Assembly: GCF_025352645.1 (NCBI RefSeq)
Contig: NZ_JANXSO010000076.1
Location: forward strand, 1 to 32,402
Length of the DNA: 32,402 nucleotides
Direction: 5' to 3'
From: Iodobacter sp.
Lineage (GTDB): Bacteria; Pseudomonadota; Gammaproteobacteria; Burkholderiales; Chitinibacteraceae
Both the position numbers and the translations under genes were made by a program. Below, in pieces: positions 23,693 through 32,402 of this stretch (position 1 is its first letter; every line of letters starts with the position of its first letter). The notes under the pieces were generated by a model. It searched no databases. It saw nothing but the letters and a program-made list of their open reading frames with translations, and was not told where the DNA came from.

Positions 23693-24170
23693 CACCGTAT
23701 TATTGTTTTTGCTTGCTAGCCCGGTGCATGCAGAAAAAACCGACCGCGAAAAACCTATTAAAATTGCCGCTGCAAATTGCGTGATGAATCAAAAAACCCA
23801 GGCCAGCGTTTGCACCAATGATGTGGTGCTGACTCAAGGTACGCTAAGCATTCGTGGCGATAAACTCTCCGTGCGCCAAGATGAAGCGGGCAACCAGTTT
23901 GTGACAGGCAATGGCAGCCCTGTGCGGTTTCGGCAAAAAATGGATGGCGGTAACGAGTGGGTGGATGCAGAAGCACAGCGCTTTGATTACGACGGGCGTA
24001 CTGGCATTCTTAAGTTGTTAGATAAAGCTTGGGTGAAGCGGGGCGAAGATCAAATTTATAGCGATTTAATCACCTACGATCTAAACAATGAAGCCTACCA
24101 AGCGCAGAGTAAAACAGAAGGTGGCAGGGTGAATATCGTGATCAATCCGAAAAAGGCTCCCGCTCCATGA
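23670..24170 (+). CDS. lptA: Periplasmic LPS-bridge protein LptA
   Basis: 166 residues. A signal peptide (1-21, cut near SPVHA-EK) precedes an OstA-type beta-jellyroll domain. Segments such as [25 protein letters not shown] and [20 protein letters not shown] are typical. LptA oligomers form the periplasmic bridge between LptC and LptD. The start overlaps lptC by 23 bases and the end overlaps lptB by 4 bases (ATGAG). Confidence 0.94.
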   Translation: MNRFVTLNTVLLFLLASPVHAEKTDREKPIKIAAANCVMNQKTQASVCTNDVVLTQGTLSIRGDKLSVRQDEAGNQFVTGNGSPVRFRQKMDGGNEWVDAEAQRFDYDGRTGILKLLDKAWVKRGEDQIYSDLITYDLNNEAYQAQSKTEGGRVNIVINPKKAPAP

Positions 24171-24892
24171 GTAGTTCTTTACGCGCAGAACAGCTAGAAA
24201 AACGCTACGGCAAACGTACCGTAGTGCGTGATGTCACTATGGAAATTTCTAGTGGCGAAGTGGTTGGCTTGCTAGGCCCTAATGGCGCGGGCAAAACCAC
24301 TAGCTTTTATATGTTGGTGGGTTTAGTTGCGATGAATGGCGGGCGGATTATGCTCGATGGCGAGGATATCGGCCATTTACCCATTCATCAGCGGGCACGG
24401 CAAGGTTTAGGTTATTTGCCTCAGGAAGCATCTATCTTTCGTAAAATGACGGTGGCGCAAAACATTACTGCAGTGCTAGAGCTGCACTGCAAAAATCGTG
24501 TTGAGATTGATACTCGCCTCAATGAGCTGCTCAATGATTTACATATTGCCCATTTGCGGGATGCTGGTGCGATGGGCTTATCAGGTGGTGAGCGGCGGCG
24601 GGTAGAAATTGCCCGCGCACTTGCAGCAAACCCACGCTTTATCTTGCTGGATGAGCCATTTGCAGGGGTAGACCCGATTGCCGTGATGGATATTCAACGT
24701 ATTATTGGTTTTTTAAAGCAACGTGGAATCGGTGTGCTCATCACTGATCATAATGTGCGTGAAACCTTAGGTATTTGTGATCGTGCTTACATCATCTCGG
24801 AAGGTGCGGTGATGGCGTCAGGTGTTCCAAAAGATATTGTGGCTAATGAAAGTGTGCGTCGAGTGTATCTCGGTGAACATTTCCGTATGTAA
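24167..24892 (+). CDS. lptB: LPS export ATPase LptB
   Basis: 241 residues. It is the ATP-binding subunit of the LptBFG extractor at the inner membrane. The Walker A is GPNGAGKTT (37-45), the signature is [15 protein letters not shown] (about 138-152), the Walker B is [13 protein letters not shown], and the switch His lies in ITDHNVRE. The Q-loop is seen in [11 protein letters not shown]. The genes for LptF/LptG are elsewhere. It overlaps lptA by 4 bases, and rpoN starts at the base after its stop. Confidence 0.97.
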   Translation: MSSSLRAEQLEKRYGKRTVVRDVTMEISSGEVVGLLGPNGAGKTTSFYMLVGLVAMNGGRIMLDGEDIGHLPIHQRARQGLGYLPQEASIFRKMTVAQNITAVLELHCKNRVEIDTRLNELLNDLHIAHLRDAGAMGLSGGERRRVEIARALAANPRFILLDEPFAGVDPIAVMDIQRIIGFLKQRGIGVLITDHNVRETLGICDRAYIISEGAVMASGVPKDIVANESVRRVYLGEHFRM

Positions 24893-26269
24893 ATGAAACA
24901 AACCCTGCAGCTGCGGCTTTCCCAGCAACTAAACCTCACGCCACAATTGCAGCAGGCTATTAAGCTGCTGCAGCTTTCTACGCTTGAGTTTCAGCAAGAG
25001 CTTGAGCAGTACCTAAATGACAACCCTTTGCTGGAGCGTGGCGAGGAAGCCCCCGCAGGGGAAGTTGAGCAGCCCGAGCCACAGTGGGAAATGGGTGGGG
25101 ATGATGATGGTTTGCGCTGGGAGGGTACGAGTCATGGTGGCTCAGATGACGACGATGATTTTGACCCCGCCACCAATATTGCGCGTGATTTAGATTTACG
25201 TGAATACCTGCTACAGCAAGCAGGCCTGCTGCAACTGCCGCATCGGGATAAGTCTTTATTATTGATGTTAATTGAAGCTTTGGATGATGATGGTTTTCTT
25301 TCCCAGCCCTTAGATGAAGTCTATTCTCAGCTGCCAGAGGAACTTATCCAAGATTATGAACTCGAACTTGATGACTTAAAGATTGCTTTAGTCCGCTTAC
25401 AGCACTTAGAGCCCTTAGGCGTTGGTGCTCGGGATACTGCCGATTCATTATGCTTACAGTTGCGCCAAAAACCGCCGAGTGCCGCTAAAGATTTAGCCTT
25501 GAAAATTGCCCAAAATTCACTCGATTTATTAGCTGGACGGGACTACACTAAGCTTAAACGAGCCTTTAAATGCGAGGATGCTGAGTTAAAAGCTGCACAA
25601 GAATTGATTGTAAGTTTAAACCCAAGGCCGAGTGCACAGTGGTCTGTAACCTCGCCAAGATATGTAAGCCCCGATGTGGTTGTGCAAAAAATACGCGGGG
25701 TTTGGCGGGTTAGATTACACGATGCATCCATGCCAAAATTACGCGTGAACCGGCTTTATGCAGATATCTTACAAAAAGGCGATGGTGCTCATTTAGCCCG
25801 CGAGTTACAAGAAGCGCGTTGGTTAGTAAAAAGTGTGCAGCAGCGTTTTGATACGATTTTACGAGTAGCAACAGCGATTGTAGAGCGGCAGCGGGCATTT
25901 TTTGAACACGGTGAAGTGGCGATGCGCCCTTTGGTGTTGAGGGATATCGCAGAAGAGCTCGATTTACACGAATCAACTATTTCTAGAGTCACCACGCAAA
26001 AATACATGTTAACGCCGCGTGGTTTGTATGAGTTTAAGTACTTTTTTGGTAGCCATGTAGACACAGACGCCGGTGGCGAATGTTCTGCAACCGCTATCAA
26101 AGCTTTGATCAAGCAGATGGTGCAGCAAGAAGATAAGAAAAAACCTTTAAGTGATAGCGTATTGGCAGAAGCATTATCCGCCCAAGGTATTGTGGTAGCG
26201 CGTCGTACCGTTGCCAAATACCGTGAGGCGTTGCAGATTTACCCAGTAAGTCAGCGCAAAAGTTTGTAA
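24893..26269 (+). CDS. rpoN: RNA polymerase sigma-54 factor
   Basis: 458 residues. Region I (1-50) is the glutamine- and leucine-rich activator-interacting segment (LRLSQQLNLTPQLQQAIKLL). Region II (about 55-105) is acidic. The core-binding region is at about 110-300. The helix-turn-helix (LRDIAEELDLHESTISRVT, then YMLTPRGLYEFKYFF) lies near 350-390. The RpoN box ARRTVAKYRE at 436-445 recognises the -24 element. The ATG directly follows the lptB TAA with no clear Shine-Dalgarno, so translation probably couples to lptB. The lptB-rpoN-hpf-ptsN order is the conserved one. Confidence 0.97.
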   Translation: MKQTLQLRLSQQLNLTPQLQQAIKLLQLSTLEFQQELEQYLNDNPLLERGEEAPAGEVEQPEPQWEMGGDDDGLRWEGTSHGGSDDDDDFDPATNIARDLDLREYLLQQAGLLQLPHRDKSLLLMLIEALDDDGFLSQPLDEVYSQLPEELIQDYELELDDLKIALVRLQHLEPLGVGARDTADSLCLQLRQKPPSAAKDLALKIAQNSLDLLAGRDYTKLKRAFKCEDAELKAAQELIVSLNPRPSAQWSVTSPRYVSPDVVVQKIRGVWRVRLHDASMPKLRVNRLYADILQKGDGAHLARELQEARWLVKSVQQRFDTILRVATAIVERQRAFFEHGEVAMRPLVLRDIAEELDLHESTISRVTTQKYMLTPRGLYEFKYFFGSHVDTDAGGECSATAIKALIKQMVQQEDKKKPLSDSVLAEALSAQGIVVARRTVAKYREALQIYPVSQRKSL

Positions 26270-26293
26270 GGCCCCAACGGAAGGAGTAACCCT

Positions 26294-26620
26294 ATGAATT
26301 TGAATATCAGTGGCCATCATCTTGAAGTAACCCCATCCATTCGTGAGTACGTGAACAGTAAAATGGAGCGGGTTATCAGGCACTTTGATAATGTGATTGA
26401 CGTTAATGTCATCCTCTCCGTGGAGAAACTGCAACACCAAGTTGAAGCTACCGTTCATGTTCGCGGACGCGATATCCACGTTGAAGCAACGGATGAAAAT
26501 ATGTACGCAGCGATTGATCTTTTGGCAGATAAACTTGATCGTCAAGTTGTAAAGCACAAAGAAAAATCAATGGATCATCGCAACGAATCCATCAAACAGC
26601 ATCAACCTAGCGCTGAATAA
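26294..26620 (+). CDS. hpf: Ribosome hibernation promoting factor, short type
   Basis: 108 residues, the short HPF/YfiA class that binds the 30S decoding centre of idle ribosomes and favours 100S dimers. The family segments MNLNISGHHLEVTPSIREYV and VNVILSVEKLQHQVEATVH are present, then HVEATDENMYAAIDLLADKLDRQV. The short His/Lys-rich tail ends QHQPSAE. There is no C-terminal long-HPF domain. AGGAG precedes the ATG by 7-8 bases. It is followed by a clear terminator that ends the lptB-rpoN-hpf transcript. Confidence 0.95.
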   Translation: MNLNISGHHLEVTPSIREYVNSKMERVIRHFDNVIDVNVILSVEKLQHQVEATVHVRGRDIHVEATDENMYAAIDLLADKLDRQVVKHKEKSMDHRNESIKQHQPSAE

Positions 26621-26640
26621 AGCGATTTCTTTCACCTTAG

Positions 26641-26671
26641 CGGGAACCGGTTTATTCGGGTTCCCGTTTTT
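26641..26671 (+). terminator. Rho-independent terminator after hpf
   Basis: CGGGAACC (26641-26648) pairs with GGTTCCCG (26659-26666) around a 10-base loop. It is followed by TTTTTGTTTT. It lies 20 bases after the hpf stop. Confidence 0.88.
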
Positions 26672-26725
26672 GTTTTCAAGCTACGGCGCTACAATAGCTG
26701 TCGTCCTTGTTTTGGTCTGCCTACA

Positions 26726-27199
26726 ATGAGTCTGATCGCCCAAATTCTGCCAAGCGGCAATGTCTTCCTCGATATGGAAGTCGGCAGTAAAAAACGTATT
26801 TTTGAACAAGTAGGGATTCTATTTGAAAATAGCCACGGCATTGCCCGTAGCGTTATTTTTGATAGCTTGTTTGCTAGAGAAAAACTCGGCTCCACCGGCC
26901 TTGGTCAAGGCGTGGCTATTCCACACGGGCGCATTAAAGGCCTAAAAGAAGCAACCGGTGCTTTTGTGCGTTTAGACGAGGCCATTCCTTATGATGCGCC
27001 CGATGGCAAGCCGGTTTCCTTGGTGTTTGTCTTGCTCGTGCCCGCACACGCTACCGATTTGCACTTACAAATCTTGTCTGAATTAGCTCAGCTTTTCTCA
27101 GACAAAGTATTGCGTGAGAGCTTGCTGGCAGCAACGGAGCCAGGGCAAATCTGGAAGTTAATCAGCACTTGGGAGCCTTATGCCACAGATTTCAGTTAG
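26726..27199 (+). CDS. ptsN: Nitrogen-PTS EIIA protein
   Basis: 157 residues. It is a PTS fructose/mannitol-type EIIA domain without transport domains. The phospho-acceptor His67 lies in [14 protein letters not shown]. The C-terminal segment [17 protein letters not shown] is the standard family end. Its phosphorylation state signals nitrogen/PTS status to potassium transport and sigma-54 functions in other proteobacteria. It overlaps hprK by 20 bases, and 105 bases with a terminator separate it from hpf, so it probably has its own promoter. Confidence 0.95.
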   Translation: MSLIAQILPSGNVFLDMEVGSKKRIFEQVGILFENSHGIARSVIFDSLFAREKLGSTGLGQGVAIPHGRIKGLKEATGAFVRLDEAIPYDAPDGKPVSLVFVLLVPAHATDLHLQILSELAQLFSDKVLRESLLAATEPGQIWKLISTWEPYATDFS

Positions 27200-28124
27200 A
27201 CAACTTTTTATTGATAACGCCGAAAAACTGCGCCTAACCTGGGTTGCAGGGCAATCTGGCGCAAATAATCTGTTATCTAATGATGCGTCTGAGCAAAAGC
27301 CAACCCTGTCTTTAGTCGGCCACCTGAATTTTATCCACCCCAACCGCATTCAGGTGCTTGGGGTGGCAGAAACGGTTTATTTGCTGCAGCTTAGCGTTGA
27401 GGCGCAAAGAGAATCACTCGCCCGATTGTTCTCAAATGAAATGGCGGCGGTGATTGTGGCCAATGGCCAGATTGTGGGCGATTGCCTGCGCGAAGCTTCC
27501 GAGCGCTTTCATGTGCCGCTGCTCACTTCACCTGAGCAATCTCCCTATCTGATGGATGTGCTGCGCTATTACCTATCAAAAGCGCTGGCGGTTTCGACAC
27601 ATCTGCACGGGGTGTTTTTGGATGTGCTCGAAGTGGGTGTACTGCTGACGGGTGAATCATCGATGGGTAAGAGCGAGCTGGCGCTGGAGCTGATCTCGCG
27701 TGGGCATGGTCTTGTAGCCGACGATGTGGTTGAGGTGTATCGCACCAATCCAGAAACGCTGGAAGGACGTTGCCCACCGATGTTGCGCGATTTTCTGGAA
27801 GTGCGCGGAATTGGCGTGTTGAATATCCGCACTATTTTTGGTGAAACGGCGGTTAGGCCGCGTAAAACCTTAAAGCTGATTATGCATTTGGCCAAGGCGG
27901 GGGCAGAAAAGCTGGCCCCGATGGATAGGTTGCAAATGCAGGCGGCCACGCAGGATATTCTGGGCGTGCCGATCCGAAAATTAGTGATTCCTGTGGCGGC
28001 CGGTCGAAATTTAGCGGTCTTGGTTGAGGCTGCGGTGCGTAATTATATTTTGCAATTACGCGGCATCGATTCCACGCGTGAATTTATTGAAAGACATCAA
28101 AAATTTATGGAGATGGGCGAATGA
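27180..28124 (+). CDS. hprK: HPr kinase/phosphorylase
   Basis: 314 residues. The bifunctional enzyme adds phosphate to or removes it from a serine of HPr. The N-terminal domain (1-130) is followed by the kinase domain with His143 ([11 protein letters not shown]), Walker A GESSMGKS (158-165), and the family signature [21 protein letters not shown] in two parts (206-226). All catalytic elements appear present. Betaproteobacterial HprK is known to sit beside ptsN and rapZ. No HPr gene is found in this window, so its substrate is encoded elsewhere. It overlaps rapZ by 4 bases. Confidence 0.96.
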   Translation: MPQISVRQLFIDNAEKLRLTWVAGQSGANNLLSNDASEQKPTLSLVGHLNFIHPNRIQVLGVAETVYLLQLSVEAQRESLARLFSNEMAAVIVANGQIVGDCLREASERFHVPLLTSPEQSPYLMDVLRYYLSKALAVSTHLHGVFLDVLEVGVLLTGESSMGKSELALELISRGHGLVADDVVEVYRTNPETLEGRCPPMLRDFLEVRGIGVLNIRTIFGETAVRPRKTLKLIMHLAKAGAEKLAPMDRLQMQAATQDILGVPIRKLVIPVAAGRNLAVLVEAAVRNYILQLRGIDSTREFIERHQKFMEMGE

Positions 28125-28969
28125 GTCGTCAGCAGCTCATTTTGCTATCTGGCTTATCAGGGGCGGGTAAAAGCGTTGCACTTAAATCTCTAGAAGATTT
28201 AGGTTATTTTTGTATCGATAATCTGCCCGCGCCTTTATTACCGCAGACGGTGGCTTTGCTGGATGAGGATGGTTATCCACAAGTCGCTATTTCTGTGGAT
28301 GTGCGCAGCGCACATAACTTTGCCAGCTTCCCCAATCATCTAGAAGCCCTGCTTGAGTTTGGGCTAGACGTGCAAATGCTGTTTTTAGAAGCCAATAATG
28401 AAACGCTAGTGAAGCGGTTTTCTGAAACGCGGCGCAGCCATCCCTTATCCAGTGGTGAATTAACCGTTAGCGAGGCCATCGCCCTAGAGCGAGAGATGTT
28501 GGCTGATTTCTCTGAAGTGGCTCATCGTATCGACAGCAGTGATTTATCCGCCAATCAGCTGCGCAGCTGGATTCGCCAGTTTGTGGCCTTAGATCGCTCC
28601 CAGCTTACTGTGATTTTTGAATCTTTTGGCTTTAAGCATGGCTTGCCACTTGATGCTGATTTTGTGTTTGATGCCAGATGCTTGCCTAATCCTTATTACG
28701 ACAAAGCCTTGCGCCCGCTTACGGGTAAAGATCAGCCAGTGATTGATTTTTTGCAGCGGCAAGCGGTGGTTGGGCGGTTTCAAGAGCAGATCAAAACCTT
28801 TATGCAAGCATGGTTGCCCGAGTTTGAAGCAGATAATCGCAGCTATATTACGGTGGCGATTGGTTGCACAGGCGGCCAGCATCGCTCGGTTTATTTAGCG
28901 GAGCAATTAGCCCAACACTTTGCTGAGCATAGGCAGGTGTTGCTCAGGCACCGTGAGCAGCATGGCTAA
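28121..28969 (+). CDS. rapZ: RNase adaptor protein RapZ
   Basis: 282 residues. RapZ is a nucleotide-binding RNA-binding protein. In E. coli it directs RNase E to the sRNA GlmZ and so controls GlmS and amino-sugar supply. The Walker A is GLSGAGKS (11-18), and the segment [16 protein letters not shown] follows. The C-terminal domain has [23 protein letters not shown] and [22 protein letters not shown], which bind RNA in the E. coli protein. Whether GlmZ-type regulation exists here is unknown. It overlaps hprK by 4 bases. Confidence 0.96.
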   Translation: MSRQQLILLSGLSGAGKSVALKSLEDLGYFCIDNLPAPLLPQTVALLDEDGYPQVAISVDVRSAHNFASFPNHLEALLEFGLDVQMLFLEANNETLVKRFSETRRSHPLSSGELTVSEAIALEREMLADFSEVAHRIDSSDLSANQLRSWIRQFVALDRSQLTVIFESFGFKHGLPLDADFVFDARCLPNPYYDKALRPLTGKDQPVIDFLQRQAVVGRFQEQIKTFMQAWLPEFEADNRSYITVAIGCTGGQHRSVYLAEQLAQHFAEHRQVLLRHREQHG

Positions 28970-28997
28970 AATAGACGGCGGTGCAGGTACTGATTTT

Positions 28998-29032
28998 CTC
29001 CCTCGCCCGCTTATGGGAGAGGGAAGAGGGAG
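28998..29032. repeat. CCCTC/GGGAG intergenic palindrome
   Basis: CTCCCTC (28998-29004) and GAGGGAG (29026-29032) flank CCCGCTTATGGG. Imperfect palindromes with this CCCTC...GGGAGAGGG form are common dispersed repeats in proteobacterial genomes. It lies in the rapZ to NusG-II gap and would be read as coding if the upstream start codons were used, which argues for the later start. Confidence 0.5.
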
Positions 29033-29042
29033 TAATAAAATA

Positions 29043-29402
29043 ATGCGGCCAGGTGACTGGCCGTTTTTTTGTCTAGCTTTGTCCTTGGTGGCCTATCTAG
29101 CGGCATGGAGCTGGCAGCAGGATGGTGCCACGCGGGTACGGGTCTACCAAGAGGGCAAAATCTTTGCTGAAGTAGATTTAAGTGCAGAGCGAAAGTTACA
29201 GGTAGCAGGCCCACTTGGAATGACCTTAATTGAGATTAAAGCGGGCCGAGTGCGAATTAGCGCCGACCCAAGCCCTCGCCAATATTGTGTGCGAATGGGC
29301 TGGTTGGATCAGGCGGGCCAAATGGCGATTTGCTTACCCAATCGAATTAGCATTGAGCTTTTAGGTGCTCGCCCTCATGACTTCGACAGCCTCAGTTACT
29401 GA
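29043..29402 (+). CDS. NusG domain II-containing protein
   Basis: 119 residues from ATG 29043. A membrane segment (about 7-23, FFCLALSLVAYLAAWSW) is followed by a NusG-II-type beta domain: RVRVYQEGKIFAEVDLS, then QVAGPLGMTLIEIKAGRVRISADPSPRQYCVRMGWL and MAICLPNRISIELLG. The family is found next to Gx-type transporters, as here, and its function is unknown. The frame could start upstream at 28920 or 28962, inside rapZ, but those extensions cross a dispersed repeat, so I use 29043. The end overlaps the next gene by 26 bases. Confidence 0.82.
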   Translation: MRPGDWPFFCLALSLVAYLAAWSWQQDGATRVRVYQEGKIFAEVDLSAERKLQVAGPLGMTLIEIKAGRVRISADPSPRQYCVRMGWLDQAGQMAICLPNRISIELLGARPHDFDSLSY

Positions 29403-29901
29403 AATCCGCCTTAAGCCCAGCTTGGACGATGTACGCATTGCCCGTTATGCCGCGCTAGCTATTGCGCTATCAGTATTAGAGGCGGGCATTCCTTCGCCTA
29501 TCCCAGGGATTAAACCTGGGCTGGCTAATATCATCACCTTGATTGCTTTATGGCGCTTTGGCTGGCGGGATGCGGCATGGATTTGCCTGCTTAGAATTAT
29601 GGGTAGTGCCATTGCCTTAGGCGGATTTCTATCGCCAGGCTTTGCTATGAGCCTAACGGGCGGGCTATGCAGCTTGCTGGCACTTGCGCTGGCTTCTGGC
29701 TTGCCTAAGCGCTGGTTTGGCCCAGTAAGCTATTCCTTGCTGGCGGCATTTGCGCATATGGCAGGGCAGCTATTATTGGCGCGGCTCTGGTTGATTCCGC
29801 ATAATGGCATCATCCATCTTGTCCCCATTTTTGCGGCTGCGGCGCTGGTGTTTGGGCTGGTAAACGGCGTGATTGCAGCAAAGCTGCTGGCCCATGAATA
29901 A
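29377..29901 (+). CDS. Gx transporter family membrane protein (heptaprenyl diphosphate synthase component I-like)
   Basis: 174 residues from ATG 29377 (a GTG four codons earlier is possible). Five or six membrane helices are predicted. The segment LEAGIPSPIPGIKPGLANIITLIAL and ALGGFLSPGFAMSLTGGL are typical of the Hpre_diP_synt_I/Gx family, which resembles ECF-type substrate-binding subunits. A true prenyl synthase role is not established for single-gene forms. It overlaps the NusG-II gene, and the two probably act together. Confidence 0.85.
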   Translation: MTSTASVTEIRLKPSLDDVRIARYAALAIALSVLEAGIPSPIPGIKPGLANIITLIALWRFGWRDAAWICLLRIMGSAIALGGFLSPGFAMSLTGGLCSLLALALASGLPKRWFGPVSYSLLAAFAHMAGQLLLARLWLIPHNGIIHLVPIFAAAALVFGLVNGVIAAKLLAHE

Positions 29902-30211
29902 ATTCAAAAAAATCTGAGAACAGAGAGAAGAAAGAATGCAAATCACATAGAAAGAAGCTTTTTGCTTTCAGTTAACAAAGATGCTTCAGCTTAATATTGA
30001 GAGAGCAAAATCTTGAATCACAGCGTTTCACAGAGGAAACGATAGATTCGATGGTTTTCTCTGTGGCTTTTGCGTCTTCGTTTTGCTCTGTGGTTTAAGG
30101 CTTAGCGCTCTATCAAGGTTAACTGAATAATTTTGCTAATCGGGCTAGGTTTTCTCTGTGTTCTCTGAGTCTACAGACCTTTAAGTATTTCGCAGTTTTA
30201 ATAGGTTTCAA
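29902..30211. repeat. Folded intergenic repeat region before ubiX
   Basis: About 310 bases without a gene. CTGAGAACAGAGAGAA (29914-29929) pairs imperfectly with TTCTCTGTGTTCTCTGAG (30152-30169), and CACAGAGGAAAC (30029-30040) pairs with GTTTTCTCTGTG (30054-30065) with one mismatch. CACAGAG/CTCTGTG-rich repeats of this kind are dispersed in many proteobacteria. The ubiX promoter probably lies in the right part, but no -35/-10 pair was clear. Confidence 0.5.
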
Positions 30212-30820
30212 ATGAAAACAATAACATTGGCTTTTACTGGCGCATCTGGCCTGCCTTATGGCCTGCGCACGCTGGAATGCTTGCTGGCGGCGGGTTGCAC
30301 CGTGCATGTGCTCTATACCCAAGCGGCGCAAATTGTGGCTAAGCAAGAGCTGGATGAAACTTGGCCTTCGCGTGCGGCCGATCTGGCGGTGCTTTTTCGC
30401 CAGCGCTATGGCGTTACTGATGAATCGAAGCTGCAAGTTTTTGGCCAGCAAGAATGGTTTGCCCCTATGGCATCCGGCTCTAATCCAGGTGACGGCATGA
30501 TTGTTTGCCCATGCACCATGGGCGCTTTATCGGCGATTGCGGTGGGCGCTTCGGATAATTTATTAGAGCGCGCTGCGGATGTGATGATTAAGGAAGGCAA
30601 AAAATTAGTCGTTGTTCCACGTGAAGCACCTTTTTCGGTGCTGCATCTGGAGAATATGCTTAAGCTGGCTCGGCTAGGTGTGGTGATCCTGCCGCCTAAT
30701 CCGGCTTTTTATCACCACCCTAAAACCATCGCCGATTTAGTTGATTTTGTGGTGGCAAGGATATTGGATCAGTTCCAAATTCCGCATCAGCTGATGAAGC
30801 GCTGGGGGGACAAGGGATGA
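30212..30820 (+). CDS. ubiX: Flavin prenyltransferase UbiX
   Basis: 202 residues. It makes the prenylated FMN cofactor for UbiD-type decarboxylases in ubiquinone synthesis. The N-terminal FMN-binding motif is LAFTGASGLPYGLRTLE (5-21). VCPCTMGALSAIAVGASDNLLERAADV is the conserved active-site region, and VVVPREAPFSVLHLENMLKL is the dimethylallyl-phosphate-binding segment. AGG lies 7 bases before the ATG. Its stop overlaps the next gene by 4 bases, so they are co-translated. The partner ubiD is not in the window. Confidence 0.96.
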   Translation: MKTITLAFTGASGLPYGLRTLECLLAAGCTVHVLYTQAAQIVAKQELDETWPSRAADLAVLFRQRYGVTDESKLQVFGQQEWFAPMASGSNPGDGMIVCPCTMGALSAIAVGASDNLLERAADVMIKEGKKLVVVPREAPFSVLHLENMLKLARLGVVILPPNPAFYHHPKTIADLVDFVVARILDQFQIPHQLMKRWGDKG

Positions 30821-32402
30821 GTTTTAGAGTTAACTGGCCCATTTGGAAAACGGCTTGTTTGGCCTTACTTGCACTGTGGTTCTGGCCCTCGTTCGCCCCG
30901 CACGATCCTTGGAAGCCTGATGAAAGCTATATCCTTGGCCTAGTTTATGAATACACGCTGCGGGATAACTGGCTGGTGCCGATGCTGTCTGGCGAGCCTT
31001 TTATGGAAAAGCCGCCGCTATTTTTCTGGACGGCAGCTGGCTTCTCTCGTTATGTATTTACTTGGCTGCCTGTGCACGCGGCGGCAAGGCTGGCCGCGGC
31101 ATTTTATATAGCGCTGACTTTTATCTTTGCCGCTCTGGCCTCAGGGCAATTTGCTGCCCGCAGCCGATCGAATAATCCATCGCAAGCCGCATGGCTCACC
31201 GCCATTTTGCTGGCAGGCACGTTGGGCTTGGTTGGCAATGGCCATCATATCCTGACCGATAGCGCCTTATTTGCCAGCTTTGCCATCGCCCTCTACGCAT
31301 TCTCTATCTTTCCAAACCGGTCACTCGCCAGCGGCCTGCTGCTGGGCACTGCTTGGGGAATGGCGTTTTTAACTAAGGGTTTATTGGGGCCGGGCTGCCT
31401 TGGTTTGGCGGCTTTGCTGCTGCCGATTGTTGATCGCACTTACCGGCAAAAAGCCTATTTACTGACGCTGAGCATCGCTCTGCTGGCCGCACTGCCCTGG
31501 TGGCTGATCTGGCCATGGCGCTTATGGCTGGCCTCGCCCGAGTTATTTCACACTTGGTTTTGGGTGAATAATCTGGGGCGCTTTCTGGGGCAGAATAATC
31601 TTGGCCCGGAATACGAGCGGGGCTTTTATCTAAAGATTCTGCCTTGGCACGCCTTCCCGCTGATTCTTTATCTGCCGGTACTGTTTTTCCGGCAGCGGCT
31701 GGACGCATTTAAAAACGCCGCCCCGGCAGCGCTGCTGTGTATTCTGACTTACACCATCTTGTCGCTGGCAAAAACCTCGATGGAGCTTTACGCCGTGCCC
31801 GCCGTCGTGGCGTTTGCCGTATGGATGGGCGCACAAGCATCCAGCGTCCCCGCCGCCTTCGAGCGCCGCTTTGGCCTTGTAGCCCTGTGCTTAGTAGCCG
31901 TCAGTGCCTTACTACTTTGGTGGGCATGGGCCGCCCTCTATTTCGGCCTGCCCTTGCAAGCTCGCCTGCTGCATTTCTTACCGGGTTTTGCAGAAAAGCC
32001 AAACTGGCTGGGCGTGCTGTCCGCACTCGCACTCACCATTATCGTGTGGAGTCTAGCCTGGCGAGCGCCGCAGTGGGCCAAGCACCAAGGCGCAGTGCGC
32101 TGGCTGGCCGTGCTGGTCATGAGCTACGGGCTGGTCTTTAGCCTGCTGCTATCCGGCTTAAATTACAGCAAAAGCTATAAACCCATGATGCTGGATTTAG
32201 CTACTCAGCTAGATAAAACCCAGTGTCTAGCTAGCTTTGGTCTAGGTGAGCACGAAAGAGGCAACTTCCACTACTACACCACAATGAGGGTGGAACGCTT
32301 TGAAATAGGCCGTGGCAAAGAATGCCCGCAGCTATTAATCCAAGGCAGCATCATGCCTGCGAATATTGGCGAATATAGCCTGTTGAAAAAAACCACAAGG
32401 GC
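30817..32402 (+). CDS. ArnT-like GT39-family membrane glycosyltransferase (3'-truncated by window end)
   Basis: At least 528 residues with no stop before the window edge. It starts at the ATG that overlaps the ubiX stop (ATGA). About 11-12 membrane helices are visible. The first periplasmic loop holds HDPWKPDESYILG and EKPPLFFW, the acidic DE and KPP motifs of the ArnT/dolichyl-mannosyltransferase-like GT-C fold. A periplasmic tail begins near residue 455. These enzymes transfer a sugar from undecaprenyl-phosphate, often to lipid A; aminoarabinose is only one option. Other lipid A modification genes are not seen, so no symbol is given. Confidence 0.88.
   Translation, partial: MSFRVNWPIWKTACLALLALWFWPSFAPHDPWKPDESYILGLVYEYTLRDNWLVPMLSGEPFMEKPPLFFWTAAGFSRYVFTWLPVHAAARLAAAFYIALTFIFAALASGQFAARSRSNNPSQAAWLTAILLAGTLGLVGNGHHILTDSALFASFAIALYAFSIFPNRSLASGLLLGTAWGMAFLTKGLLGPGCLGLAALLLPIVDRTYRQKAYLLTLSIALLAALPWWLIWPWRLWLASPELFHTWFWVNNLGRFLGQNNLGPEYERGFYLKILPWHAFPLILYLPVLFFRQRLDAFKNAAPAALLCILTYTILSLAKTSMELYAVPAVVAFAVWMGAQASSVPAAFERRFGLVALCLVAVSALLLWWAWAALYFGLPLQARLLHFLPGFAEKPNWLGVLSALALTIIVWSLAWRAPQWAKHQGAVRWLAVLVMSYGLVFSLLLSGLNYSKSYKPMMLDLATQLDKTQCLASFGLGEHERGNFHYYTTMRVERFEIGRGKECPQLLIQGSIMPANIGEYSLLKKTTR

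Noticed and set aside
28920-29042. N-terminal extension of the NusG-II protein back into rapZ
   Set aside because: The added residues overlap rapZ and then cross a dispersed CCCTC/GGGAG repeat; the family domain and membrane segment fit a start at 29043.
1-32402. CRISPR arrays, tRNA or rRNA genes, prophage or toxin-antitoxin genes
   Set aside because: I looked for regular repeat-spacer units, cloverleaf-like elements and phage or toxin-type proteins and saw none.

Overview
The window reads as chromosomal core DNA of a Betaproteobacterium, most likely of the order Neisseriales (Chromobacteriaceae/Chitinibacteraceae, for example an Iodobacter-like genus). The basis is the set of conserved neighbourhoods: petABC near sspA/sspB, a Nif3-like gene divergent from a DegS-type protease, and kdsD-kdsC-lptC-lptA-lptB-rpoN-hpf-ptsN-hprK-rapZ. 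The genus is inference; no rRNA or tRNA gene is present to settle it.

Layout. 1-140: outer end of an IS3-family insertion sequence. 162-2531 (-): secreted S9-family serine peptidase. 2675-3835 (-): sspB and sspA. 4004-11547 (-): five signalling genes on one strand (receiver with coiled-coil tail, receiver plus degenerate HD-GYP, two histidine kinases, and a receiver-like/PAS/GGDEF/EAL/receiver protein). 12107-14745 (-): petC, petB, petA, the cytochrome bc1 complex. 15047-16260 (-): a lipoprotein and a Nif3-like protein. 16282-17430 (+): DegS/AlgW-type protease. 17486-17786: a folded MITE-like element with perfect terminal inverted repeats. 17783-21119 (-): LasA-like M23 peptidase and a CPA2 cation/proton antiporter with RCK domains. 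21458-30820 (+): KDO synthesis, LPS transport, sigma-54, ribosome hibernation, nitrogen-PTS regulation, RapZ, a NusG-II protein, a Gx-type transporter and UbiX. 30817 to the end (+): a truncated ArnT-like glycosyltransferase.

How the genes work together. kdsD/kdsC supply KDO for lipopolysaccharide and lptC/A/B move LPS to the outer membrane. rpoN, hpf, ptsN, hprK and rapZ link sigma-54 and PTS phosphorylation to cell-envelope and carbon/nitrogen state. petABC is the respiratory bc1 complex. The 4-11.5 kb block is the accessory part: a phosphorelay with no DNA-binding output, feeding cyclic-di-GMP enzymes. It lies between petC and sspA, which are usually adjacent in Betaproteobacteria.

Most notable: (i) this signalling block, whose HD-GYP protein lacks four of the usual metal-ligand positions; (ii) the MITE-like element, inserted at the stop codon of the M23 peptidase gene, with a decayed second copy 3.5 kb away; (iii) degenerate tandem copies of the 3' end of a lipoprotein gene in the petA leader; and (iv) REP-like palindromes on both sides of the signalling block. 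All calls come from reading the sequence; no database search or computed statistic was used.
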